From a virus: 64,000 bases of DNA. Location: positions 26,053 to 90,052 of IMG/VR virus record IMGVR_UViG_3300011115_000716. One strand, written 5' to 3'. Both the position numbers and the translations under genes were made by a program. The notes beneath the pieces are model-generated. The model saw only the letters and a program-made list of their open reading frames with translations, was not told the origin of the DNA and did no database searches. Of the stretch, positions 51,758-59,625 are shown one piece after another. Each line of letters opens with the position of its first letter. Position 1 is the first letter of the stretch.

Positions 51758-52042
51758 ATGGAAAAGCAAGTAGATGTAGCATTCTTGGTACTAGCCCACA
51801 CTGATGGAACATTCGCAGTAAAGCTGGAAGACCTAACCACACCAGTAGAGGCAAACCGTATCGCTAACACAGGTGATGTGTTTGGTATTTCTCAGCAGAT
51901 TGTAAAAGAGATTGAACAGCAGTTGTTGGTCAGTCGCATTGTTGAGGCACTAAACCCACAGGTTCAGAGCGTACCAGAAGTCATTAAAGAAAAGTTAGCA
52001 GAACGCGGCATTCAGGCAGAAAGCACTGAGCCAACCGCATAA
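51758..52042 (+). CDS. hypothetical small acidic protein
   Basis: In this 94-residue protein, a first strand pair (VDVAFLVLAHTDGTFAVKLEDL) is followed by a long helix (ISQQIVKEIEQQLLVSRIVEAL). No family recognised. SD AAGGAAA. Confidence 0.65.
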   Translation: MEKQVDVAFLVLAHTDGTFAVKLEDLTTPVEANRIANTGDVFGISQQIVKEIEQQLLVSRIVEALNPQVQSVPEVIKEKLAERGIQAESTEPTA

Positions 52043-52051
52043 ACTAGGTGT

Positions 52052-52939
52052 ATGACTAACGCCACCTCGTATTTCAGCAAACCTGCAGATACCCTTGACC
52101 CAAAGCTATTCCAGGGAAGGGTCCTAAAAGCATCTATTCGTAATGGTATTACGTCACTTATCAAAGATTTTTTAGGTGAGAGTTACCGTCACAGTGAGAT
52201 GTGGGCCCATCCTTGGTTAGCAGGGTCAGGGGTTTCTTACCAATGGCAGGCAGCACGTGAGCCAGCAGATTTAGATTGTTTAATTGGCATTGATTTTATT
52301 AGATTTAAGAAGGCTAACCCAGAGTTCAGCGGCCTAACTAATAAAGAGATTAGTGACCAATTAAACGAAGAGTTTCACGATAACCTCCAGAAGAAAACAG
52401 AAAACTGGAATGGGTATGAGCTAACATTTTATGCGTTAGCAACCGATGATATTAAAAGCATAAGACCATACGCAGCATATGATTTGATGTATGACGAGTG
52501 GTCAGTTGTGCCAGACCCTAACGCAGCACCTCCAACAGTTCCGGAGTGGGACGCAGTTGCAGATACTGATACAAGTAAAACTAAGAATATTAGTACAAGA
52601 TTTGAGACAGCCTTACAAGATTTAAGGTGGGCAAGTGCGATGCCAGCACGGAGAAATGCTGAGGTTAGACTAGATAGCGCAGCAGCTCAGGGTGGCGCAT
52701 TATTTGACGAGATTCATAATAATAGAAGCCAAGCATTCTCAGACGTTGGCGAAGGCTATTCTGATTTCCACAATTACCGTTGGCAAGCAGGTAAGCGTAA
52801 TGGGACAGTTCAGCAATTAAAGTCAATAAAAAAGTATTTAATTGATAATAGCAGGACAGGTGCTAGAGCATCATACGGCGTAGAATTACCGGATGCAGAT
52901 ACGCTGATTCGTAGAGCAGCAATATATAGGATTAAATAG
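52052..52939 (+). CDS. putative nucleotidyltransferase-like protein
   Basis: In this 295-residue protein, GSGVSYQWQAAREPADLDCLIGIDFIRF around residue 58 resembles the Gly-Ser...D-x-D motif of the polymerase-beta nucleotidyltransferase fold (DLD as metal ligands). A third acidic residue may lie in YELTFYA near residue 122. The C-terminal half is helical and basic. Possible nucleotide or tRNA target unknown. Confidence 0.5.
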   Translation: MTNATSYFSKPADTLDPKLFQGRVLKASIRNGITSLIKDFLGESYRHSEMWAHPWLAGSGVSYQWQAAREPADLDCLIGIDFIRFKKANPEFSGLTNKEISDQLNEEFHDNLQKKTENWNGYELTFYALATDDIKSIRPYAAYDLMYDEWSVVPDPNAAPPTVPEWDAVADTDTSKTKNISTRFETALQDLRWASAMPARRNAEVRLDSAAAQGGALFDEIHNNRSQAFSDVGEGYSDFHNYRWQAGKRNGTVQQLKSIKKYLIDNSRTGARASYGVELPDADTLIRRAAIYRIK

Positions 52940-53049
52940 TGTCATTAACAGATACGTGTCATTTATGCAGGCATGAACTATACGCAGGTATTTGCGTAGA
53001 AGACCAGTGTAAATGTGATTGTTATGGAGAAAATTACAAGGAAGACTGA
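52939..53049 (+). CDS. tiny cysteine-rich protein
   Basis: The 36-residue protein starts at GTG 52939, overlapping the upstream TAG by one base and the next ATG by one (TGATG). Six Cys (CHLC, C, CKCDC) could hold a zinc ion. Coupling supports expression; no family recognised. Confidence 0.55.
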   Translation: MSLTDTCHLCRHELYAGICVEDQCKCDCYGENYKED

Positions 53050-53537
53050 TGCATATAGTTGTTGAATTAGATGGTGTATTAAGAGGCCACAAACATGATG
53101 AGCCAATTCTCGCGGGAATCCAAATGGTGGGAGCCCTCAGCGCCTGGAATAAGATTACATTTATCACCGAGATGAATGCTGCCGAGGCTAACCAATGGGT
53201 TAATATCAATAAGATATTTGATTATGATAACCTCATCGACTCATCCATTGGGCTAGTTGACGAGGATTTGAAACAACGTCAGCTCAAGATGGCAAGAGCC
53301 AGTGGTTCAGTAGAAATGTTTATAACAGCAAACCCAAAGTTGTGGGCAATATCATTTGATTTGGGTATCCCGTCCCTATTGTTTGGTATCCCATCATATA
53401 CTCGCCCAGAGTTTCGCCCTGATGCACCTAGAAAGGTACGGGCCTGGAACGATATTGAGGCAGCCGTAAAAAAGCAAAACGAATTACGTACCAAGGATGC
53501 CCGGTTAACTCGCACAGAAGGCGTCAAATTCGAATGA
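53049..53537 (+). CDS. HAD-like protein with altered first catalytic motif
   Basis: I start at ATG 53049 on the preceding stop; the in-frame ATG at 53019 lies inside the previous gene. In this 162-residue protein, the N-terminus VVELDGVL has the place and shape of the HAD motif DxDG, but the nucleophile Asp is Glu. A later VEMFITANPKLW and GIPSLLFGIPSY fit the Rossmann-like fold. Either a HAD homologue lacking phosphatase action or a different fold. Confidence 0.5.
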   Translation: MHIVVELDGVLRGHKHDEPILAGIQMVGALSAWNKITFITEMNAAEANQWVNINKIFDYDNLIDSSIGLVDEDLKQRQLKMARASGSVEMFITANPKLWAISFDLGIPSLLFGIPSYTRPEFRPDAPRKVRAWNDIEAAVKKQNELRTKDARLTRTEGVKFE

Positions 53538-55000
53538 TTATATTTAGTGGGGTGGAGATTCCCTCCAACAGAACCCTCCTGGAAAAAGCTGGTGTACAAA
53601 ACGTTATGCTGAGTTACTGGGGGTTGAGAAAGCGCGGGTTGCCAAAAACTAAGGCATACCTAATTGGCGAGCATTTCCTACCTAATATGAAAGTATGGGT
53701 AGATTCAGGAGCCATTCAAGCAGACAAAGCAAACCTGTCCAGGGAAGAGCTGGAAGAATACGCAGCAGATTATGAAGAGTTTATTGCGTTAAATTATGAC
53801 CGTATTGAAGGTTGGGTTGAGTTTGATTCACAGGTATTAGGATTACCGTGGGTAAATCAGCAGCGTGCAGCGTTCCAGAATGACCCTAAAATGTGGGTTG
53901 TATGGCACGAGGCGTACGGTATTCCTTTATTACAGGTATGGGGTCAACAATATAATAACGTGGCCATACCGGGCGATGTAATCGATTCTGTGACGTCCCT
54001 GGCGGCCATCGTGAGGAACCTAACAGCACATAACCCAGTGCAATTTCACGCATTAGCAACAGCAAAACCAGATAACCTACGTCAAATTCCGTTTGCAACA
54101 GCAAGCACACTATCGTGGATTTCGCCAATGAGACGCGGGGAGACCATTGTATGGGATTCTAATAAGTTGGTACGATACCCAAAACGGATGAAGGCCCAAG
54201 CCAGGCCGAGATACAAAATGGTGTTGGAGAAGGCAGGATTAGATTTTACAAAGTTCGTAGAAGACGATACTCTGGAAGCAACTAAAGTTGCAGTTTGGTC
54301 ATTTTTACAGTTAGAGAAGACAATGAATAATAACAAAAACAATAAAGTATCTGATAACAGTGATGACACCCTATACAGTGGTTTGATGGAATTAGGGGGG
54401 GTACCTTCTGATAACAGTGGTAGTGAAATGCGGAAAGTTGAACGCACAGAAGTAGTGCAAAGAGACCCACAAGAGATGCAATTGATGCCTGGATTAGGGT
54501 ATGAATTAAAGACCGTAATAGATAATATTGATGGTCGAGACGTACTGGTAGAAGTTCCGGTAGTTCAGTCAAATATGACAAGTTTAAGGCAGTGTAACAC
54601 CTGTTTCGTAGCCGCAAATTGCCCAGCGTTTAAGCCAGATAATTCGTGTGCGTATAACCTACCAATAGAGGTAAAAACTAAAGAACAGTTGAAGGGTTTA
54701 TTAACCGCAATTATCGAGATGCAGGGCCAGAGAGTAGCATTCATGCGGATGGCAGAAGAATTGAACGGTGGATACGCAGACCCAAATATGTCACAAGAGA
54801 TGGACCGTTTGATGAAGTTAGTGAAGACCGTAAAGGATATGGAAACTAATAAAGAGTTCATTCAAATCACCGCAAGCAGAAGCTCAGAAGGCGGAGTATT
54901 ATCACAGTTGTTTGGGCCAAAAGCAGGCAACATGAACAGTAATCAACCGTTGTATTCAGAAGAGCAAACAACGATGATTATTAAAGATTCCATAGAATAG
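53534..55000 (+). CDS. putative TGT/DpdA-like TIM-barrel protein with C-terminal Cys domain
   Basis: In this 488-residue protein, VMLSYWGLRKRG, then VWVDSGAIQA (D57), EEYAADYEEFIALNYDRI and later TASTLSWISPMRRGE resemble the tRNA-guanine/DNA-guanine transglycosylase superfamily as seen in DpdA, which inserts deazaguanines into phage DNA. The C-terminal domain (about 350-488) has C354-x2-C357-x5-C363-x8-C372 and long helices. No queuosine-precursor genes are in the window, so the assignment remains tentative. Confidence 0.45.
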   Translation: MIIFSGVEIPSNRTLLEKAGVQNVMLSYWGLRKRGLPKTKAYLIGEHFLPNMKVWVDSGAIQADKANLSREELEEYAADYEEFIALNYDRIEGWVEFDSQVLGLPWVNQQRAAFQNDPKMWVVWHEAYGIPLLQVWGQQYNNVAIPGDVIDSVTSLAAIVRNLTAHNPVQFHALATAKPDNLRQIPFATASTLSWISPMRRGETIVWDSNKLVRYPKRMKAQARPRYKMVLEKAGLDFTKFVEDDTLEATKVAVWSFLQLEKTMNNNKNNKVSDNSDDTLYSGLMELGGVPSDNSGSEMRKVERTEVVQRDPQEMQLMPGLGYELKTVIDNIDGRDVLVEVPVVQSNMTSLRQCNTCFVAANCPAFKPDNSCAYNLPIEVKTKEQLKGLLTAIIEMQGQRVAFMRMAEELNGGYADPNMSQEMDRLMKLVKTVKDMETNKEFIQITASRSSEGGVLSQLFGPKAGNMNSNQPLYSEEQTTMIIKDSIE

Positions 55001-55053
55001 TTATATCTGATAACATCATCCACTGATATATGAATCAGGGTGGACCAGGGTAT

Positions 55054-55089
55054 TTGACAAAGTTAGTAGAAGGGTATTAGAGTAATACC
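55054..55089 (+). promoter_or_regulatory. candidate promoter with overlapping inverted repeat
   Basis: TTGACA at 55054-55059 is followed 15-17 bases later by TATTAGAG (55075-55082) as a possible -10. A perfect inverted repeat, GGTATTA-GAG-TAATACC at 55073-55089, overlaps that -10 and would suit an operator. It lies in the 128-base gap before the reductase gene, which holds no other gene. Confidence 0.5.
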
Positions 55090-55128
55090 TGAGATACTAG
55101 TTATCCAATAAAAAACATAGGAAGTAAT

Positions 55129-57171
55129 ATGATAAATTTTTCATTTAAATTAGCAGATGAGTTCGTAGCGGGGTATAAAAACAAAAAAGCACCATTTGGT
55201 TACGCAGACGTTGCCGGGAATTCAGTAGGAGAAATTACATTCCTACGTACATATAGTCGTTTGAAAGAAGATGGCACCAAGGAAACCTGGGCGGATGTTT
55301 GCGAGCGTGTTATTAACGGTATGTATTCATTACAGAAAGACCACGCAAAGCAGAACCGTTTGCCATGGAGCGACGCAAAAGCTGCGGCGTCAGCCAAAGA
55401 AGCGTATGACCGTTTATTTAATTTAAAGTGGACACCGCCAGGGCGTGGGTTGTGGGTAATGGGTACTGATATTGTAAATGAGCAGAAGAATTCAGCAGCG
55501 TTGCAGAATTGCGCGTTCGTTAGTACCAACGAGATGACCAAGAACAATCCGTCAAAGCCATTTGGATTCCTGATGGAAGCCTCAATGTTGGGCGTAGGCG
55601 TAGGGTTTGATGATAAAGGCGCTGATAAAGGGTTTGATATATATGAGCCAGGAGCAGTTCAGGAGTATTTGATTCCAGATACCCGCGAAGGCTGGGCAGA
55701 ATCTACAATGGCGTTGATTAATTCATATCTAAAGGTAGACCAGCCAAAATATGAGTTTAATTATGATGATATTAGACCATATGGAGCAGTTATTAAGACG
55801 TTTGGAGGAACAGCGTCAGGCCCGGAACCGTTGGTTAAGTTGCATGAGAACATTAAAAAGATGTTTGATGGCCGTAAAGGCGATAAATTAACACGCGTTG
55901 ATATTGCTGATATCGGTAATATGATTGGTGTTTGTGTGGTTTCCGGGAATGTTCGCCGTTCAGCTGAGCTGTTAATTGGGCGTATTGATGATGAGGATTT
56001 CCTGAACCTAAAGAATGCAGACAAATTCCCTGGGCGTAATTCATATGACCCTGAGAATCCAGGCTGGGCATGGATGAGTAATAACTCTGTAGATGTTTGT
56101 GTTGGGACGGATTTTGGACCTATTGTTGATGGGATTGTACGCAACGGAGAACCCGGCGTTATATGGATGGACGTAAGCCGTAAATACGGACGTCTTGTTG
56201 ATGCGCCTAATAATAAAGATAGGCGTGTAGTGGGCTACAACCCTTGTGCAGAGCAGAGCCTTGAAAGTTTTGAGATGTGTACTCTAGTAGAAACTTACTT
56301 GAATCGCCACGAATCCCTTGAGGACTTCAAGCGTACATTAAAGTTTGCTTATTTATATGCAAAGACTGTGACACTACTCCCAACACATTGGGAGGAGACC
56401 AATGCCATTATGCAGCGGAATCGTCGCATTGGTACGTCTGTCTCTGGTGTGGCTAACTTTGCTGATAACAAGGGTATGCAAACCCTACGTGAGTGGATGG
56501 ATGAAGGCTACAAGACTGTACGCGACTACGACATCTCTTACTCAGAGTGGCTAGGTATTCGCGAGTCTATTAAGATGACTACTGTAAAGCCGTCAGGCAC
56601 TGTGTCTATTTTGGCTGGAGAATCTCCAGGTGTTCACTGGCCTAGTGGTGGTAAGCATTTTTTACGTGCTATTCGTTTTGGAAACAACGACCCTATGTTG
56701 CCGTTGTTTAAGATGGCTAACTATCGTATAGAGCCAGCTAGCGAATCACCAGAGACTACGTCTGTTGTGTTCTTCCCTATTAAGACTGACGCTAAGCGCA
56801 GTGAAAAGGAAGTGTCTATCTACGAAAAGGTTAACCTAGCTGTGACTGCTCAACGCTGGTGGTCAGACAACTCTGTGTCTGTAACAGTAACCTTTGATGC
56901 TGAAAAAGAAAAGAATGATGTTGGCACCGTACTACATATGTACGATGGTCAGCTAAAGACTGTAAGCTTCCTCCCTATGGGTAACCATGTGTACCCACAG
57001 ATGCCATATACTCAGATAACTGAGGAGGAGTACGACCAGTATGCGTTGCAACTATTTGCAATTGACTTTGCTGGGGTGTATGCTGGTATGGCAGCAGATG
57101 CTGTTGGTGAGGCTTATTGCACCACCGATGCATGTGAAGTAAAACTAATAACAGAAAACAATAAGGAGTAA
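55129..57171 (+). CDS. nrdJ: adenosylcobalamin-dependent ribonucleoside-triphosphate reductase (class II)
   Basis: The 680-residue protein matches the monomeric B12-dependent reductase of the Lactobacillus type: WTPPGRGLWVMGTD, LQNCAF (C128), VSGNVRRSAE, NPCAEQSLESFEMC (C373, C384) and a C-terminal CTTDAC pair. It reduces NTPs to dNTPs for phage replication and needs adenosylcobalamin. By eye, codon choice changes sharply inside the gene at about 56.0-56.2 kb. SD AGGAAG is before the ATG. Confidence 0.9.
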   Translation: MINFSFKLADEFVAGYKNKKAPFGYADVAGNSVGEITFLRTYSRLKEDGTKETWADVCERVINGMYSLQKDHAKQNRLPWSDAKAAASAKEAYDRLFNLKWTPPGRGLWVMGTDIVNEQKNSAALQNCAFVSTNEMTKNNPSKPFGFLMEASMLGVGVGFDDKGADKGFDIYEPGAVQEYLIPDTREGWAESTMALINSYLKVDQPKYEFNYDDIRPYGAVIKTFGGTASGPEPLVKLHENIKKMFDGRKGDKLTRVDIADIGNMIGVCVVSGNVRRSAELLIGRIDDEDFLNLKNADKFPGRNSYDPENPGWAWMSNNSVDVCVGTDFGPIVDGIVRNGEPGVIWMDVSRKYGRLVDAPNNKDRRVVGYNPCAEQSLESFEMCTLVETYLNRHESLEDFKRTLKFAYLYAKTVTLLPTHWEETNAIMQRNRRIGTSVSGVANFADNKGMQTLREWMDEGYKTVRDYDISYSEWLGIRESIKMTTVKPSGTVSILAGESPGVHWPSGGKHFLRAIRFGNNDPMLPLFKMANYRIEPASESPETTSVVFFPIKTDAKRSEKEVSIYEKVNLAVTAQRWWSDNSVSVTVTFDAEKEKNDVGTVLHMYDGQLKTVSFLPMGNHVYPQMPYTQITEEEYDQYALQLFAIDFAGVYAGMAADAVGEAYCTTDACEVKLITENNKE

Positions 57172-57173
57172 TA

Positions 57174-57341
57174 ATGTTCGGCAAACTAAAGAAGGTACTT
57201 GCACAGATTGAAACTATCTGGGCTTATATTGATGACCACAAGGACGATATTGCTCAGCTCCAGAAGGAGCTTGCAGCAACTCAGAAGACCTTGAAGGCTT
57301 TAACTGCAACTAAGGCTACAGTTAAGAAGACTACTAAGTAG
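57174..57341 (+). CDS. small coiled-coil protein
   Basis: The 55-residue protein has heptad-like spacing (LKKVLAQIETIWAYIDDHKDDIAQLQKELAATQKTLKAL) and a Lys/Thr tail. It starts 2 bases after the reductase stop, with AAGGAG in the end of that gene. Likely a small oligomeric accessory; function unknown. Confidence 0.65.
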   Translation: MFGKLKKVLAQIETIWAYIDDHKDDIAQLQKELAATQKTLKALTATKATVKKTTK

Positions 57342-57351
57342 TTAAAAGTAA

Positions 57352-57391
57352 TAAGGCCCCCCGCATATAATGGCAGGGGGCCTTATTTATT
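57352..57391 (+). terminator. bidirectional terminator at the strand switch
   Basis: A 10-bp perfect stem (57352-57361 with 57376-57385), G/C-rich with T/A at its base, and a 14-base loop. T-rich sequence follows on the plus strand, and an A-rich flank on the other side serves the minus strand. It separates the convergent plus and minus transcription units. Confidence 0.85.
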
Positions 57392-57423
57392 TGGTCAATG
57401 GTTCTGGTTTGTGTGTGTGTGTT

Positions 57424-57690
57424 TTACTTGCTAGTTACTTGAATAACTAACTCTTTTTTAGCCCTAGGATTATTCTTAACCCTAACGCGTTCAGCCATCG
57501 TAGTGCCTCCCCAAACACCGAACTCATCGTTCTTAAAAGCGTATGTTAAACACTGCATAACTACTGGGCATATACCGCAATAGCTTTTAGCTTCAGCAAC
57601 TTTATCTATTTCTTTTGCATCAGCAAAGAATATCTCTGGGTTAGCAGTTTTACACGCTGCTTGGTCCATATCAATATCATCTATTTCCAT
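57424..57690 (-). CDS. WhiB-family iron-sulfur transcription factor
   Basis: The 88-residue protein has the canonical WhiB set: C13, C38-x2-C41-x5-C47, then FGVWGGTT and a basic C-terminal tail (RVRVKNNPRAKKE) for DNA contact. WhiB proteins bind host sigma factors and redirect transcription in actinobacteria and their phages. It is the last gene of the minus-strand operon. SD GGAGAAAATAAA lies before the ATG. Confidence 0.95.
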   Translation of the reverse strand: MEIDDIDMDQAACKTANPEIFFADAKEIDKVAEAKSYCGICPVVMQCLTYAFKNDEFGVWGGTTMAERVRVKNNPRAKKELVIQVTSK

Positions 57691-57691
57691 T

Positions 57692-57910
57692 TTATTTTCT
57701 CCTGTTCTTTTTAATAAGGTCTATACCATTGGCACGCAAATCACGTTTAATATTTTCTAGTGCCCTGTTATCTGATGGAGTTGAGGATATAAACACGATG
57801 TTTCCATTAGAACAAATTACTTTATAATGGTTGTTACGTGCTCGTAAAACTTGGCCTCCTTGGTTTTCTACTTGTTTAAACAAGGACCGTAGTTCTTTCA
57901 TTGATGACAT
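57692..57910 (-). CDS. HicA-like small protein
   Basis: I start at ATG 57910, behind GGAGGTAAAG; the frame is open further upstream but only as a shadow of the next gene. In this 72-residue protein, LRARNNHYKVICSNGNIVFISSTPSDNRALENIKRDLRANG follows the HicA-like fold (a small double-stranded-RNA-binding type, toxin in bacteria). No HicB antitoxin gene is beside it. It overlaps the gene at 57876 by 35 bases. Confidence 0.7.
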   Translation of the reverse strand: MSSMKELRSLFKQVENQGGQVLRARNNHYKVICSNGNIVFISSTPSDNRALENIKRDLRANGIDLIKKNRRK

Positions 57911-58454
57911 CTTTACCTCCTTTAATTGGCCACACATAGTCATAAGATTCAGGTGCAACACCCCTATCTTCTGGCCAGTTGAATTGGTTATAATGCTCAT
58001 AGTGTTTAAATAGTAATGCTTGACGATGACTAGTTGCCATGGCGTCAAACATTTCTTGGTCACGCATCCAACTAGGGATTGCCTTACCAAGCTTGTCATT
58101 GTCTTTTGCTTTCATAGCTGTTGAAAGTGTTTTGACAGCAAGTGTAGTTTTAAACCCACGAGCCTTCCATTCGTTAATCATTGCTTGAATATAAAAATAC
58201 AATACTAACTCTGAACCACGCCACATCTTAACTGCAGGGTGGCTAGACCACCCTGCAGGTTTACGATAGTTGCCTTGTGGGTCAAGTTCTGTAAGATTCA
58301 TAAGAATCTGCCAACCTTCAAGAGCTTGTTTAAATAGGCGTTTGTTATCTAACTGACGAGCAATGTCTGCTCCCCATTTATTAAGGTCGTTTAACGCTTG
58401 AGTAGTGTTTAACTCAGAGTTAATCGTTATCGATATCGGCAAAAACGTCTGCAT
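57876..58454 (-). CDS. pyrimidine-dimer DNA glycosylase-like protein
   Basis: In this 192-residue protein, MQTFLP at the N-terminus, then IARQLDNKRLFKQALEGWQIL and AGWSSHPAVKMWRGSELVLYFYIQAMINEWKARGF, follow the DenV/MSMEG_6728-like glycosylase pattern (LD.kRL.KQ..E and HPa..MW). Such enzymes cut UV-induced dimers. SD AGAGGA. The gene has 35-base overlaps with both neighbours. Confidence 0.75.
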   Translation of the reverse strand: MQTFLPISITINSELNTTQALNDLNKWGADIARQLDNKRLFKQALEGWQILMNLTELDPQGNYRKPAGWSSHPAVKMWRGSELVLYFYIQAMINEWKARGFKTTLAVKTLSTAMKAKDNDKLGKAIPSWMRDQEMFDAMATSHRQALLFKHYEHYNQFNWPEDRGVAPESYDYVWPIKGGKDVINERTTVLV

Positions 58455-58662
58455 ATGTTTCCTCTGTTAGTAGGCCAATGTCCTGTAGTATTAATGCAAT
58501 AGTAGTTTCGCTAAACTCGTTCTCACGAAGGATAGGGACTAGCTTGTCTACTACTGACAGGCGCTTGTACTTTAAGCCAAGAGTGAACGCTTCTTCCATT
58601 GTTCCACGCACTGTGTTCAATAGCTTGTCTGTTGCATCGTTGATGATTGTTTCTTTTTCCAT
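58420..58662 (-). CDS. hypothetical small acidic protein
   Basis: In this 80-residue protein, helices with KLLNTVRGTMEEAFTLGLKYKRLSVVDKLVPIL are followed by an acidic tail. Its leader AAGGAGAAACAAATG is one of the near-identical ribosome sites in this operon. No family recognised. Confidence 0.7.
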   Translation of the reverse strand: MEKETIINDATDKLLNTVRGTMEEAFTLGLKYKRLSVVDKLVPILRENEFSETTIALILQDIGLLTEETYADVFADIDND

Positions 58663-58672
58663 TTGTTTCTCC

Positions 58673-58891
58673 TTATTTGTTTTCGCATTGTTGTATTGCT
58701 AGTGATTCTGTTGGCCATTTGTCCCAACAGGTTTCTGGTTTGTTTTTAGTGCACTCACTAATACTATGAGTACCCTGTAAATCCTGGTACTCAATAGTAG
58801 AGCAAGTATAGTTTTGATGCCAGTAAAGATATCCTATACCTAACGTCAGACATAATAAAGAAATTAATAGTAACTTTAGTTCTTTACTCAT
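58673..58891 (-). CDS. small membrane-anchored Cys-containing protein
   Basis: I start at ATG 58891, overlapping the previous gene by 8 bases, not at upstream in-frame ATGs that lie inside it. In this 72-residue protein, residues 6-24 are one hydrophobic span (LLLISLLCLTLGIGYLYW). The rest is an outside-facing polar domain with four Cys that may form disulfides. It might act at the envelope, for example in superinfection exclusion; this is a guess. Confidence 0.6.
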   Translation of the reverse strand: MSKELKLLLISLLCLTLGIGYLYWHQNYTCSTIEYQDLQGTHSISECTKNKPETCWDKWPTESLAIQQCENK

Positions 58892-59093
58892 TGTCAGGCT
58901 CTGGTTCCCAACTGTAGTCAGGCTCGTCAGGTTCACACCCTCCATCGCATACGCCTTTACCATCGCAGTACTCACACTTAATATCATCAAGTGTGCCTAC
59001 ACCATCACATTCATCACACTCGTGTTCACAAGCTTCAGATTGGTTTGTGTAGGGCGCTTCTAGCCACGCGTCATACCCAGGTAATGATTCCAT
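58884..59093 (-). CDS. DnaJ-type zinc-knuckle protein
   Basis: In this 69-residue protein, CDECDGVGT and CEYCDGKGVC form two CxxCxGxG repeats as in DnaJ zinc fingers, set in a very acidic sequence. No J domain is present. Possibly a protein-binding decoy. Family otherwise unknown. Confidence 0.7.
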   Translation of the reverse strand: MESLPGYDAWLEAPYTNQSEACEHECDECDGVGTLDDIKCEYCDGKGVCDGGCEPDEPDYSWEPEPDNE

Positions 59094-59096
59094 TGT

Positions 59097-59258
59097 TTAT
59101 TCTCCTTCTTCTTCGTTTAGACTAAGCCAGTCATTAAATGTAACACGATAGGCTATAGGGTCACACTCTTTTAATATTTTAGAGGGGGATAGTATGAGCC
59201 CTACAATTTCATAGGGCTCATACATTTCGTCTAAGAGTTCATCAAACTCTTCTTCCAT
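59097..59258 (-). CDS. hypothetical small acidic protein
   Basis: The 53-residue protein starts at ATG 59258, overlapping the previous stop by one base, with GGAGGAAAA as ribosome site. It is acidic (EEEFDELLDEMYEPYE). No family recognised. Confidence 0.6.
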   Translation of the reverse strand: MEEEFDELLDEMYEPYEIVGLILSPSKILKECDPIAYRVTFNDWLSLNEEEGE

Positions 59259-59434
59259 TAGTTTTCCTCCTCATCGTATCTTGCATCTGCAAGTTTGATT
59301 AGCATATCAGCAATTGCTTCTGCTTGGTCTTTTGTTTTGTCGAACATATTTTCAGCTGGTACTCTAGATTCCAACATCGATATATAGTCAACAATACTGT
59401 CTACAGTATCAATTGATAATTTAATTTTACTCAT
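59258..59434 (-). CDS. hypothetical small protein
   Basis: This 58-residue protein is amphipathic helical (SIVDYISMLESRV, then AIADMLIKLADARYDEEE). SD GGAGGAATGTA is before the ATG. TAATG coupling to neighbours. No family recognised. Confidence 0.6.
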   Translation of the reverse strand: MSKIKLSIDTVDSIVDYISMLESRVPAENMFDKTKDQAEAIADMLIKLADARYDEEEN

Positions 59435-59625
59435 TACATTCCTCCTAACTTAATATCTAAGTCGATGCCTTTATCGCCATCGACATCCATTGCTACCCAG
59501 CCTTCATAAAACATAGCTGGACGTAAGACATTCTTACTGATTAGGTACTCAATAATTCTGTCTTGTTCGTGTTGTGCCCCTAAGTGGTAGTCACCACTGC
59601 GGACTGTACCATCATTTGTTTCCAT
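59434..59625 (-). CDS. hypothetical small protein
   Basis: This 63-residue protein is acidic, with HLGAQHEQDRIIEYLISKNVL helix and a C-terminal DVDGDKGIDLDIKLGG strand region. TAATG coupled. No family recognised. Confidence 0.6.
   Translation of the reverse strand: METNDGTVRSGDYHLGAQHEQDRIIEYLISKNVLRPAMFYEGWVAMDVDGDKGIDLDIKLGGM

Noticed and set aside
57391-57423. GT-rich stretch (TTTGTGTGTGTGTG) as a functional repeat
   Set aside because: Only about six GT units beside a terminator and no paired copy; likely simple-sequence noise.
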